Shown here: piece after piece, positions 1 to 8,493 of the stretch
Layout: each line of letters starts with the position of its first letter
Numbering within the stretch: the stretch's first letter is position 1
From: Ruminiclostridium sp.
GTDB lineage: Bacteria > Bacillota > Clostridia > Oscillospirales > Ruminococcaceae
Reading direction: 5' to 3'
DNA length: 40,889 bases
Assembly: GCA_017479645.1 (NCBI GenBank)
Contig: JAFVBZ010000092.1
Coordinates: forward strand, 1-40,889
The notes under the pieces: model-generated
Seen by the model: only the letters and a program-made list of their open reading frames with translations
Told to the model about the DNA's origin: nothing
Database searches by the model: none
Position numbers and translations under genes: made by a program

Positions 1-1
1 C

Positions 2-1894
2 GACTTAAAGCCCACATGGCAGGAGATAGAGGAGACCCTCGACATAAAGATAGAGGACAAGTATCAGGGCAATGCCGCCGCCGACGAGTATCAGTACTGG
101 GATGCACAGCTTGACCAGGTAGATATGCTCAGCGGTACGGCTACGCTCCTTTCCGAGAACGGACAGAAGGGCAAGCTTGTAAACCTCGCAGAACATCTCA
201 ACGAAATGCCTAACTTCAAGGCTTACCTCGAAGAGAACCCCATCGTTCGCCTCTCTATCACAGGTGCTGCTGCAGGTCCTAACTCCGGCGCTATCTACTT
301 CTCGCCTTACTTCGACGGTGTCAACGATATCGAGCGTATGCCTCTTATGAGAACCGACTGGGTAGAGAAGCTTCTCAACGGCTCCGGCGAATTCACAGCA
401 GACAAGAGCAACAATACCGCTGCTCCCGTTTACACACCTTATATGCCTACTTCCGGCAAGGTTGATGTTGACGTTGTAAAGAAGGACGGCTCCGCTGTCG
501 AGACTATCAGCAAGGACTACGGCGCATACGGCAACATCGTTGACAAGATGAACGCTGCCGGCTCTATCGACGGTGTTACAGCAGTCAACATGCTCCGTGA
601 ATACATCGACAAGACATACAACGGATACTATGGCGAAAACCGTGCTGACCTCTTCATCGGTCAGAATGCGGCTTGGGACGTTGACGAACTCGTTGCTCTC
701 CTCCGCTGCGTAGTAGCTAACCCCCAGACACTCAACGGCACTGACAGCGTTCAGGGTCTCCACACGCGTGAAGATTCCAACAACCAGAGACGTGTTGATA
801 TGTTCCGTTTCGCAGGTACTCTCTTCGGTATCCGCGGTATGGAATCCAGACTTGATTACCTCTATGTAGGTACAGACGGCGAACTCCACGATGCTCGTGA
901 AGAAGTTGCAGTCTATGACGCACTTGCAAAGATGCATGACATGGTAACAGAAGGTCTCATCTCCAGCGCATTTGTAAACGAAGAAGATGTTAACACCGAA
1001 AAATACCTCTCCGACGACAGCGGCTTCATGCACTACGACTACAACCAGACACAGACAGCTTACAACGAAACTGCACTTGACAATGCTTCCGGCGAGAAGT
1101 ACATGGCAGTTATGGTTCCTGTTGCAAGATGGAATGACGGTTCCGAAAAGTACATGAGATTCACAGAGTCCTGGCGTTCTGTCAAGACAGACGGTTGGGG
1201 AATCTCCGCTGCAGGTGTTGCAGGCAATACCGACAAGCTCAATGCTTGCCTCAAGCTCATCGACTACGCATACAGCCCCGAGGGTCAGGTAATGATGTCC
1301 TACGGTCCCGATGCTTTCGTAAAGCATGACGGAGACAAGGTCGTAACGTTCACATTCAACGGCAAGGAATGGCCGGTTATCTCCGACGCTTCCTACGCTG
1401 ACCTCTGGAAGCTCCAGAACGGTAACTACACCAACTATGCTCGTTACTACATCGGTTCCACACTCAGCTTCGTAAAGAGCCAGGCATTTGAATACCAGTG
1501 CACACACGAAGTTGGTAAGGAAGGCGCAGGCTACATCTCCAAGGCTATCGCACTCGGCACTATCAAGCACCCCGAGCTTGCTCTTGCAGAGAACTCCTGG
1601 TACACATCAGTTCCTACAGTTCTTCCTCAGGAAGTTGCTGAAACAAACGCTATCAACGAACTCACAAACCTCAGTGCTTCCGGCAACTTCGGTTCCGGCA
1701 AGAAGCAGGTAAACCTCTTCGTTGACATCATCGCAAAGGGCTTCACAGGTGAGACCGGTGCTGACGCTGCGACAACAGCCGATACAGTATCCAAGTCCGT
1801 TGCAGACGGCGGCTGGGGCTGCTCCACATACCTTGCCAGAAGAAACGAAGCATGGCACAGACTCATCACATTCTACAATTCTATCAACGGCTAA
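2..1894 (+). CDS. Extracellular solute-binding protein of a sugar ABC transporter (5' truncated)
   Basis: The reading frame is open from the first bases of the window, so the methionine at 125 is internal and the true start, with any lipoprotein signal, lies upstream. About 630 residues are visible. The size, the aromatic-rich C-terminal half (many Trp/Tyr) and a stretch resembling the hinge of family 1 binding proteins (WGISAAGVAGNTDKLNACLK, about residues 399-418) fit a large LplA/YtcQ-type oligosaccharide-binding lipoprotein. It would sit outside the membrane and deliver oligosaccharides to a permease pair probably encoded upstream. The pectin enzymes downstream suggest galacturonan or rhamnogalacturonan oligosaccharides, which is inference from context. 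A strong hairpin follows the stop codon. Confidence 0.85.
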   Translation, partial: DLKPTWQEIEETLDIKIEDKYQGNAAADEYQYWDAQLDQVDMLSGTATLLSENGQKGKLVNLAEHLNEMPNFKAYLEENPIVRLSITGAAAGPNSGAIYFSPYFDGVNDIERMPLMRTDWVEKLLNGSGEFTADKSNNTAAPVYTPYMPTSGKVDVDVVKKDGSAVETISKDYGAYGNIVDKMNAAGSIDGVTAVNMLREYIDKTYNGYYGENRADLFIGQNAAWDVDELVALLRCVVANPQTLNGTDSVQGLHTREDSNNQRRVDMFRFAGTLFGIRGMESRLDYLYVGTDGELHDAREEVAVYDALAKMHDMVTEGLISSAFVNEEDVNTEKYLSDDSGFMHYDYNQTQTAYNETALDNASGEKYMAVMVPVARWNDGSEKYMRFTESWRSVKTDGWGISAAGVAGNTDKLNACLKLIDYAYSPEGQVMMSYGPDAFVKHDGDKVVTFTFNGKEWPVISDASYADLWKLQNGNYTNYARYYIGSTLSFVKSQAFEYQCTHEVGKEGAGYISKAIALGTIKHPELALAENSWYTSVPTVLPQEVAETNAINELTNLSASGNFGSGKKQVNLFVDIIAKGFTGETGADAATTADTVSKSVADGGWGCSTYLARRNEAWHRLITFYNSING

Positions 1895-1925
1895 TTGATA
1901 TCACTTCCGAGTGATATGATCCGCT

Positions 1926-1965
1926 GCACCGCCGTCCCCGGCATCAGCCGGGGAGAAGGCGGTGC
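1926..1965 (+). terminator. GC-rich hairpin after the binding-protein gene
   Basis: Outer stem GCACCGCC/GGCGGTGC (1926-1933 with 1958-1965) encloses an inner stem CCCCGGC/GCCGGGG (1936-1942 with 1947-1953) and a 4-nt loop. No clear U-run follows, so it may protect or partly terminate the binding-protein mRNA rather than stop transcription fully. That would give excess binding protein over the downstream genes, as is common in ABC operons. Confidence 0.6.
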
Positions 1966-2041
1966 GGAAAGCGGATATTATTGCTCCACCAATTAACTCC
2001 TGATGTTCTTTCTCCAAGACCTCTGAACGATACCGGTCAAC

Positions 2042-2103
2042 GCAAAGTCACGCCTCGGCGGGGCTTTGCACCGACAGGTGTCGGGTGCAGGCGCAGGAGC
2101 CTG
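2042..2103 (+). other. Three abutting hairpins in the 1895-2238 intergenic gap
   Basis: Three stem-loops are packed end to end. The first is 2042-2069 (GCAAAG/CTTTGC plus a GC-rich upper stem). The second is 2068-2088 (GCACCGACA/TGTCGGGTGC, one bulge). The third is 2088-2103 (CAGGC/GCCTG). With the hairpin at 1926-1965 they fill much of the 344-bp gap; the rest (2104-2238) shows only the Shine-Dalgarno of the next gene. Possibly an intercistronic processing or regulatory RNA. Confidence 0.5.
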
Positions 2104-2238
2104 AATTATAACAAAATCTGTTGGATCAGATCAGCATGACAGGAATTAATTGGTGGGGTAATAATAAAGGATATCCTTCTCCGGCTAATAGCCGCGGAGA
2201 TTTCCGACCGACCAAGTCCACTATAAAGGAAGGTTATT

Positions 2239-2844
2239 ATGTACAAGAAACAAATGATATTTCAGAAGATCGTATGTATGGCTGCCTTGATAGCTGCGGT
2301 GCTTGTATTCGTCGGCTCTCTGGGATTTGCGACCGATCTGTACGACGGAATGAGCAAGGCTGTCGATTATCCGGGAACGGAATGGGAATATGAGAAGGTT
2401 CCGGGTGCAATGATCTATTATGAAACCTTTGAATTCAATTCCGCCTTTACTGTGGTTTCGATCGTCCTTCTGATCCTTACACTCCTCCTGTTTATTACCA
2501 ATACCCATTCCCGCCGCAAATACTACATAGGCAATTTCATATCTACAGGTATAGTTGTTGCTGCACAGATAGTGACAGCGGTATGGTGCATACCTCAGAT
2601 AATGGGGTACAAGCACAAGTACCTGAACAACGTTGATTTTGAAGCTCTTGAAGCCTTCGCAAAGGACTGGGGAACGCTCTATACAGGTCCCGATGACACA
2701 TTCTGGTTTGACATCTGCTATGTGATATTCGGCATACTTCTGCTGACATCGTGTCTGCTGATAGTGAATCTTATCCTTAAAATGACAGTGATGAAGGGCG
2801 AGCAGGAAGCTCTCGCAAACGGAAAGGGTGAGGCAAATGGCTGA
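2239..2844 (+). CDS. Small four-helix membrane protein, unknown function
   Basis: I do not recognise this 201-aa protein. Four hydrophobic segments are visible at about residues 9-31, 68-88, 97-120 and 156-180. A polar loop rich in acidic and aromatic residues follows the first helix and another precedes the last; the tail is short and charged. The start is an ATG behind AAAGGAAGG. It overlaps the next gene by 8 nt, and that gene is also a four-helix protein, so the two are translated together. Placement between a sugar-binding protein and an MsmX-type ATPase suggests an accessory role in transport. It lacks the EAA loop of ABC permeases, so calling it a permease would be unsupported. Confidence 0.7.
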   Translation: MYKKQMIFQKIVCMAALIAAVLVFVGSLGFATDLYDGMSKAVDYPGTEWEYEKVPGAMIYYETFEFNSAFTVVSIVLLILTLLLFITNTHSRRKYYIGNFISTGIVVAAQIVTAVWCIPQIMGYKHKYLNNVDFEALEAFAKDWGTLYTGPDDTFWFDICYVIFGILLLTSCLLIVNLILKMTVMKGEQEALANGKGEANG

Positions 2845-3331
2845 AAACAAAGAAGCTCTTATTAAAAAGGATCGTCTGAGGTTCACCAAAAACAAGATGT
2901 CCTCGACCCTGATAATCCTTGCGATCGTTGTAAATGCGCTGTACTTTGTGAGCATCTACCGCACTGACGTCGGAACCTATTACTACAATATAACAATAGG
3001 TGCGTCGGTACTGTATAATCTCATTTTCATGCTTGTCGCATTCCTTACATCGGAAGGCGTCAAGAACTACAAGATGAGCTATTCGTATGTTTCGATCGTG
3101 CTGGGTATCCTTCAGATCGCGCGTATCTTCTACCTGCCGGCTGAAGCGCACAACACGCCCAACCCGATGGTAGGATCTGAGAACGAAATGGTCATGTCGG
3201 GCGAGCAGTTCACATATGTCACTGTCTGCCTGTGTTTATCGGCTGTGCTTCTTGTATGCGCCGGTATCGTGGGCATAATGAAGACCACCACCCTTAACAA
3301 CTACAAGGCGGAACTCGAGAAAAAGCAATAA
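2837..3331 (+). CDS. Small four-helix membrane protein, unknown function
   Basis: 164 aa from the ATG at 2837, which has GAGG/AAAGGG just upstream; a GTG nine bases earlier is less likely. Hydrophobic segments lie at about residues 22-42, 52-72, 82-100 and 127-148, and both ends are charged and probably cytoplasmic. No domain is recognised. It overlaps the preceding membrane-protein gene by 8 nt and is 13 nt from the ATPase gene, so all three look co-translated. The two proteins could be paired subunits, but nothing in the sequence proves contact. Confidence 0.7.
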   Translation: MAENKEALIKKDRLRFTKNKMSSTLIILAIVVNALYFVSIYRTDVGTYYYNITIGASVLYNLIFMLVAFLTSEGVKNYKMSYSYVSIVLGILQIARIFYLPAEAHNTPNPMVGSENEMVMSGEQFTYVTVCLCLSAVLLVCAGIVGIMKTTTLNNYKAELEKKQ

Positions 3332-3344
3332 GAGGAAACTGAAG

Positions 3345-4406
3345 ATGAGTGATCTTAAATTACAGCATCTTGAAAAGGTCTATGACAACAATGTAAAGGC
3401 TGTCTATGACTTCAACCTTGATGTACACGACGGCGAGCTTATAGTGCTCGTAGGTCCGTCGGGCTGCGGAAAGTCAACGACTCTGCGAATGGTTGCGGGA
3501 CTTGAGGATATCTCAAGCGGCAAGCTGATAATCGACGGCAGAGACGTTACACAGATGCCGCCGAAAGACCGCGATATAGCAATGGTTTTCCAGAACTATG
3601 CTCTTTACGGTCACATGACGGTATATGAGAATATGGCATTCTCGCTTATGCTCCGCAAGGAGAACAAGAATGAGATTCACCAGAAGGTACTTGCCGCGGC
3701 GGAGATACTTGACCTTACATCACAGCTCAATAAGAAGCCTGCACAGCTTTCCGGCGGTCAGAGACAGAGAGTTGCAATGGGACGCGCTATCGTGCGTACT
3801 CCGAAGGTATTCCTGTTTGACGAACCGCTGTCAAACCTTGACGCAAAGCTGAGAAGTTCGACGCGCCGTGAGATACTGCTTCTGCACAAGAGACTGAATG
3901 CAACGATGCTCTACGTTACACACGATCAGACCGAGGCGCTGACTCTTGCGGACAGGATAGTATGTATGTCAATGGGTCATGTGCAGCAGATAGGAACTCC
4001 GCTGGAGCTTTACGATACGCCGGCAAATCTGTTCGTTGCGGGATTTATCGGACTGCCGCCCATGAACCTGTTCGATGTTGAGATCAAGGACGGCAAGGCA
4101 GTATGCACCGAGTTCACGACAGAGCTTACCGCGCAGGAAAAGGAAATGCTTGCCGGATACGAGGGCAGGACTGTTACAATGGGTGTTCGTCCGGAGAACG
4201 CGGTTCCCGGCGGAGATATCACCGTACAGGTCATTTCAAATGAAAATCTCGGACAGAACACGCTGGTCAACGGTACTGTGGGCAAGCACAAGATAACCTG
4301 CAAGTTCCGCGACTGGTGCTCGTATAAATACGGCGATACGGTGAAGGTATCCTTCAACAAGAAGCATTTCTTCGACAAGGAAACCACCAATGCTATCAGA
4401 GCGTAA
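3345..4406 (+). CDS. ABC transporter ATP-binding protein, MsmX/UgpC/MalK type (copy 1)
   Basis: This 353-aa ATPase would energise sugar import at the inner face of the membrane. The Walker A motif GPSGCGKST, the signature LSGGQRQR, Walker B VFLFDEP and the H-loop THDQTEA are intact, and a C-terminal TOBE/OB-like regulatory domain of about 120 residues follows, as in MsmX and MalK. After the Q-loop it reads YALYGHMTV, where most relatives have a proline in place of the glycine. The start is an ATG behind AGAGGAA. It is bracketed by four small membrane proteins. A second, more canonical copy occurs at 15614-16720. Confidence 0.93.
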   Translation: MSDLKLQHLEKVYDNNVKAVYDFNLDVHDGELIVLVGPSGCGKSTTLRMVAGLEDISSGKLIIDGRDVTQMPPKDRDIAMVFQNYALYGHMTVYENMAFSLMLRKENKNEIHQKVLAAAEILDLTSQLNKKPAQLSGGQRQRVAMGRAIVRTPKVFLFDEPLSNLDAKLRSSTRREILLLHKRLNATMLYVTHDQTEALTLADRIVCMSMGHVQQIGTPLELYDTPANLFVAGFIGLPPMNLFDVEIKDGKAVCTEFTTELTAQEKEMLAGYEGRTVTMGVRPENAVPGGDITVQVISNENLGQNTLVNGTVGKHKITCKFRDWCSYKYGDTVKVSFNKKHFFDKETTNAIRA

Positions 4407-4422
4407 AGGAGGATAACGGCAG

Positions 4423-5004
4423 ATGGCAAATCAGAAAACCGCGAAAAAACAGGGACGCGGTATCAAAGAGGTCATTCGTAAATCACTGGTCTCGCTCAAG
4501 CGTTCGCCGCAGTCTATCCCCATGGTGTTCCTGATAGTGGGATTCCTCATATTCTCGCTTAATCTTTCGTCGATAGCGAATACCACAGCGAGGATCAACG
4601 GAGCGAATATGGGTCAGTGCGAATTTGTCGCAATGCTTTTCTCGATACTTGCATTCGTTGTATTCCTCAGAACATTCCCGAAGCGCAAGCCCGCCAATAA
4701 GATAATGCTCGGACTTCTGTTCGGAATGCTGGCGCTGCTGATATTTGTTGATTATGTATATATCACGCGTATAGTGACCGCATTGACACGTGCGGATAAT
4801 CCGATAGTTGTTGATGCACAGTCAACTTTCATAAACACGGCACAGACAGTTGTAACGCTGCATATCGTGTTTGTCGGAATAACCGTTGTACTGCTTGCAC
4901 TTCTTCCGGTTTATTCTAAGCTTATACGGAAGATCAACACATCTATCGAGGTCGAAGGCAACGAGAATATGGACGTTATCGATGTCTCTGATGATGAGGA
5001 CTGA
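4423..5004 (+). CDS. Small four-helix membrane protein, unknown function
   Basis: 193 aa, starting at an ATG behind AAAGGAGG, 16 nt after the ATPase stop. A basic N-terminal tail of about 30 residues (many Lys/Arg) is followed by hydrophobic segments at about 33-52, 67-83, 92-112 and 142-164. An acidic C-terminal tail follows (ends in several Asp/Glu). The basic-in, acidic-out charge pattern puts both ends probably in the cytoplasm. No family is recognised. The neighbours suggest an accessory component of the sugar transporter. Confidence 0.7.
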   Translation: MANQKTAKKQGRGIKEVIRKSLVSLKRSPQSIPMVFLIVGFLIFSLNLSSIANTTARINGANMGQCEFVAMLFSILAFVVFLRTFPKRKPANKIMLGLLFGMLALLIFVDYVYITRIVTALTRADNPIVVDAQSTFINTAQTVVTLHIVFVGITVVLLALLPVYSKLIRKINTSIEVEGNENMDVIDVSDDED

Positions 5005-5088
5005 TACAGACAGTCTGTGAATATGTGTTACGGATCTGTGCAGGGCAGTGTGCGAAAGTACATTGCCGCTGACTTTCCCGATGCGCAG

Positions 5089-5111
5089 AGCGGCAGGAGA
5101 CCCCTGCCGCT
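5089..5111 (+). terminator. Intercistronic GC-rich hairpin
   Basis: AGCGGCAGG/CCTGCCGCT form a perfect 9-bp stem with a 5-nt loop, followed only by TTC, so termination would be weak. It lies in the 132-bp gap between two membrane-protein genes and could attenuate or stabilise the transcript. Confidence 0.5.
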
Positions 5112-5136
5112 TTCAATAAAAAGGGTAGATTGATTT

Positions 5137-5772
5137 ATGGCTGAAAAGAAGCAAAAAAATGAAGACAGATCGGCTGCAAGCTACTATAACCTCAAAACCG
5201 ACGCGGTAGAACGACTTGTAAACGCAAAGGACGCTCCCGAAGTCTCCGATAAGGAGATAAGGGAATATACGGCGAAGCGCAAGTTCCGGCTGCCGATGTG
5301 GCTGAAGATCGTGTTGGTGAAGTTCTGGTTTGCGGGTGCGGTCTGCTATTTTTTTCTGTGGGGACTCGGAATTTACCTGCATGGACTTGACCTTATGCTG
5401 GTACTTGCGATAGGGCTCGGACTTGTCACCGATCTTATGGTTAACAGGTTCCTCCGCAATTTTGAGACGGAGAAGGGCGAAAATGACAAGTGGATGATGG
5501 TGACGGTACGGAAGTTCTGGTCGGTATTTCTGAATGTGCTGTATGCGGCAGTTCTGCTGTACTGCGTGTTCCAGACTTACTACACCGCCAACGTGCTTAT
5601 GGGCGTGAATCCTAACGTGGACTCAACGCAGGAGGAAGGAATGCTCGGAGTAGAGCCGATACTGTTCGGTCTGCTTTACTTAGGATTTGACATTCTCTTC
5701 ATATTCGTGAAGAGAACGCTGATAAATATATTCCGCGATGCCCGTGAAAAGGCTGCGGGAACCCGGAAATGA
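5137..5772 (+). CDS. Small four-helix membrane protein, unknown function
   Basis: 211 aa with a charged cytoplasmic N-terminus of about 50 residues. Hydrophobic segments lie at about 58-80, 84-104, 127-148 and 173-192; a lysine-rich loop lies between helices 2 and 3, and the tail is basic. It is the fourth four-helix protein in this cluster, but I see no clear sequence similarity among the four. Its stop overlaps an ATG (ATGA, 5769-5772) of the GH28 reading frame, which ties this membrane set to the pectin enzymes. Function unknown. Confidence 0.7.
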   Translation: MAEKKQKNEDRSAASYYNLKTDAVERLVNAKDAPEVSDKEIREYTAKRKFRLPMWLKIVLVKFWFAGAVCYFFLWGLGIYLHGLDLMLVLAIGLGLVTDLMVNRFLRNFETEKGENDKWMMVTVRKFWSVFLNVLYAAVLLYCVFQTYYTANVLMGVNPNVDSTQEEGMLGVEPILFGLLYLGFDILFIFVKRTLINIFRDAREKAAGTRK

Positions 5773-5786
5773 AAACAGGAGAAAAG

Positions 5787-7328
5787 ATGATAAAAGCATT
5801 ATATACAGGAACGGTAAGTGCGTGCTTCGAGCTTGAAAACACGCTCGCATATTACAGCAAAGAGAAGTACACGGTAAAACTCAACGGAAAAGAAATGTTC
5901 ACAGCCGATACAAACGTGTTTTCGCTGTTTGACCTTAAACCCGATACCGCATACACAGTAGAAGCGGAAGGGCAGGGAACACTTGAATTCACAACGGCAA
6001 AAGAGACCTGCGCAGTCAGCGTAAAGGATTTCGGTGCGGTCGGAGACGGCGTGACAGACGATACTCTCAGCATACAGACCGCTGTGAACTGCCTTCCCGC
6101 AGGCGGACGGCTTTATTTCCCGGAAGGCGTATATTACACCGCTCCTGTCAATCTGAAGAGCCACATCACCATAGAGCTTTCGGAAAAGGCGGTATTGCTC
6201 GGAAATACCGATACAGCGCGTTATCCGCTGATACCGGGCGAGATCACAGACATTAACACAGGTGAGTCCGTTCATTTCGGAACATGGGAAGGCAATGCAG
6301 TTCCCATGCACCAGTCACTTCTGTTTGCGGAATATGCCGAGGATATAAGGATTGTCGGCAGAGGTACGGTTGACGGCAATGCCCAGAACAGCGAATGGTG
6401 GGTGAATGTCAAGGAGCAGAAAGTTCCGCGTCCGAGACTGCTGTTCTTCAACAGATGCAGGGATATCACGGTCCACGGCATAACGGCACAGAATGCTGCG
6501 TCCTGGCAGCTCCACCCATACTTCTCGGAAAAGCTGGATTTCCTTGATCTCGCAGTAAACGCTCCTAAGGACAGCCCCAATACCGATGCGCTTGACCCGG
6601 AAGCCTGCGATATCGTGAATATAATCGGCTGCCGGTTCAGCGTCGGAGACGACTGTATCGCAATAAAATCCGGCAAGATCGAGATCGGCAGAAAATTCAA
6701 GAGACCTGCGAGCAGACACACGATAAGGAACTGCATAATGCAGTTCGGTCACGGCGCTATAACGCTCGGAAGCGAAATGGCAGGCGGAGTAAGAGACCTT
6801 ACGGTGGAGCGGTGTGTATTCTTCCGCACTGACCGCGGTATCCGCATTAAGACCCGCCGCGGCAGAGGAAAAGACGCGATCATTGACGGCGTTGTGTTTG
6901 AAAATGTGAAAATGGACGGTGTTCTCACACCTATCGTTATGAATATGTGGTATAACTGCTGCGATCCCGACAGGTATTCGGAGTACAATACCACCCGTGA
7001 GAAGCTGCCGGTTGACGACAGAACGCCTTACCTCGGAAAGTTCACGTTCCGGAATATGGAATGCGTAAACTGCCACGTTGCGGCGTGCTACTGCGACGGT
7101 CTGCCGGAAATGCCGATAAGCGAGATCACGGCGGAGAACCTCGTATTTACTTATGATCCCGATGCAAAAGAGGGATTTCCGGCTATGAGAAACAACAACG
7201 TGCTGATGCGCAAAGCCGGAATGTATTTTGACAACGTAGGAAAACTTACGGTCAGAAATGTCCGTGTTGAAGGCTGCGACGGCGACGAACTGATCGTTCA
7301 CAATGTCGGTGAGCTGATAAGGGAGTAA
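5787..7328 (+). CDS. GH28 polygalacturonase-family glycosidase, cytoplasmic
   Basis: Hydrolyses alpha-1,4 galacturonic acid linkages, or the galacturonate-rhamnose linkage in rhamnogalacturonan relatives. From the ATG at 5787 (AGGAG five bases upstream) it has 513 aa; an ATG at 5769 overlapping the previous stop has no good ribosome site. An N-terminal fibronectin-III-like beta domain (about residues 1-75) precedes the right-handed beta helix. The GH28 motifs are intact: NTD (D267), DD (D288, D289), GHG (H322) and RIK (R353-K355). There is no signal peptide, so it acts on imported oligosaccharides, probably as an exo-enzyme. GH105 follows after 2 nt. Confidence 0.92.
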   Translation: MIKALYTGTVSACFELENTLAYYSKEKYTVKLNGKEMFTADTNVFSLFDLKPDTAYTVEAEGQGTLEFTTAKETCAVSVKDFGAVGDGVTDDTLSIQTAVNCLPAGGRLYFPEGVYYTAPVNLKSHITIELSEKAVLLGNTDTARYPLIPGEITDINTGESVHFGTWEGNAVPMHQSLLFAEYAEDIRIVGRGTVDGNAQNSEWWVNVKEQKVPRPRLLFFNRCRDITVHGITAQNAASWQLHPYFSEKLDFLDLAVNAPKDSPNTDALDPEACDIVNIIGCRFSVGDDCIAIKSGKIEIGRKFKRPASRHTIRNCIMQFGHGAITLGSEMAGGVRDLTVERCVFFRTDRGIRIKTRRGRGKDAIIDGVVFENVKMDGVLTPIVMNMWYNCCDPDRYSEYNTTREKLPVDDRTPYLGKFTFRNMECVNCHVAACYCDGLPEMPISEITAENLVFTYDPDAKEGFPAMRNNNVLMRKAGMYFDNVGKLTVRNVRVEGCDGDELIVHNVGELIRE

Positions 7329-7330
7329 CT

Positions 7331-8473
7331 ATGTACGAAAAGATAGAAAGCTTTATTGAGCGTCTGATTGACGGTTCCGAACCGGACAAACCGCTCTGGA
7401 ATATTGAGAAGATAAAACTCGGAAAACCTCCGGCATGGAACTACATTGACGGCTGTATGATAACCGCGCTGCTCAGTGCTGCGGAAATAACCGACGATAA
7501 GAAATACTCCGATTTTGCCGAAAAGTTCATAAATTATTACATAAGCGATGAGGGTTCGATACGCGGATATACGATAGACAATTTCAACCTTGACGATATA
7601 AACGAGGGGCGTGTGCTCTTCGATCTTTACGGTGCGACCGGCAAGGAAAAGTACAAGAACGCGATCCTCCTGCTTCGTGAGCAGCTCGAAAAACAGCCCC
7701 GCACCATTACCGGCAGCTTCTGGCACAAGAAGATATACCCGCATCAGGTATGGCTTGACGGCATCTATATGGCGCAGGTGTTCTATGTGCGGTTCCAGCA
7801 GACATTCGGCGGCGGAAGCATCACCGATACCATGCATCAGATACGCAACGTAAGGCAGTATATGTTCGATGAGGAAAAGAAGCTGCTGTATCACGGTCTC
7901 GACTGCTCAAAGAGCGTCTTCTGGGCTGATAAGAAGACCGGTCTTTCGTCAAGCTTCTGGCTCCGTGCAATAGGCTGGTTCACGGTGGCTCTTGCGGATA
8001 TCATCGGGTATCTCGATGACGGTGCTGACCGTGATGAGATCAGCGGTATTTTCCGCGAAGTTATCGCCGGTATCGAGCAGTATGCCGATCCGGAAACGGG
8101 AATGTACTGGCAGGTAGTGGATCAGGGCGGAAGAGAGGGAAATTACCTCGAAACGAGCGGAAGCAGCATGATCGCCTACGCTATGATGAAAGGCGCAAGA
8201 CTCGGCGTGCTGGATAAGAAGTATGCGGAGCAGGGCAGAAAGACGTTTGACGGGATCTGCGAAAAGTACCTTAAATTCGGCGAAAACGGGGAGCTGAACC
8301 TCGGCGGTATCTGCCTCATGGCGGGCCTCGGTCCTGACGAGGACAGAAGGCGTGACGGAAGCTTTGAATACTACATCTCCGAACCGGTGGTGGAGAATGA
8401 CGCGAAGGGTGTTGCGCCGTTCGTGCTGTGCTATACCGAAGTGAAGAGAATGATCGTTTCCGGACAGTCCTGA
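7331..8473 (+). CDS. GH105 unsaturated rhamnogalacturonyl/galacturonyl hydrolase
   Basis: Removes the 4,5-unsaturated galacturonic acid left at the non-reducing end by pectate or rhamnogalacturonan lyases, by hydrating the double bond. The 380-aa length and the (alpha/alpha)6 pattern match YteR/YesR. QVWLDG places an aspartate at residue 143, the same number as the catalytic aspartate of YteR, and the conserved WLRAIGW follows. No signal peptide, so the substrate is intracellular. It starts 2 nt after the GH28 stop, so the two are co-translated. Its product becomes 4-deoxy-5-keto-uronate, the substrate of KduI encoded downstream. Confidence 0.92.
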   Translation: MYEKIESFIERLIDGSEPDKPLWNIEKIKLGKPPAWNYIDGCMITALLSAAEITDDKKYSDFAEKFINYYISDEGSIRGYTIDNFNLDDINEGRVLFDLYGATGKEKYKNAILLLREQLEKQPRTITGSFWHKKIYPHQVWLDGIYMAQVFYVRFQQTFGGGSITDTMHQIRNVRQYMFDEEKKLLYHGLDCSKSVFWADKKTGLSSSFWLRAIGWFTVALADIIGYLDDGADRDEISGIFREVIAGIEQYADPETGMYWQVVDQGGREGNYLETSGSSMIAYAMMKGARLGVLDKKYAEQGRKTFDGICEKYLKFGENGELNLGGICLMAGLGPDEDRRRDGSFEYYISEPVVENDAKGVAPFVLCYTEVKRMIVSGQS

Positions 8474-8493
8474 CTGAAAGGGGACATCAGGTT

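Noticed and set aside
5-1570. 521-codon open frame on the - strand opposite the binding-protein gene
   Set aside because: It lies wholly antisense to a well-supported gene in a matching codon phase, has a cysteine/valine-rich composition typical of a shadow frame and no family-like pattern.
6315-7301. Long - strand frame opposite GH28
   Set aside because: Antisense shadow; the + strand has intact GH28 motifs throughout.
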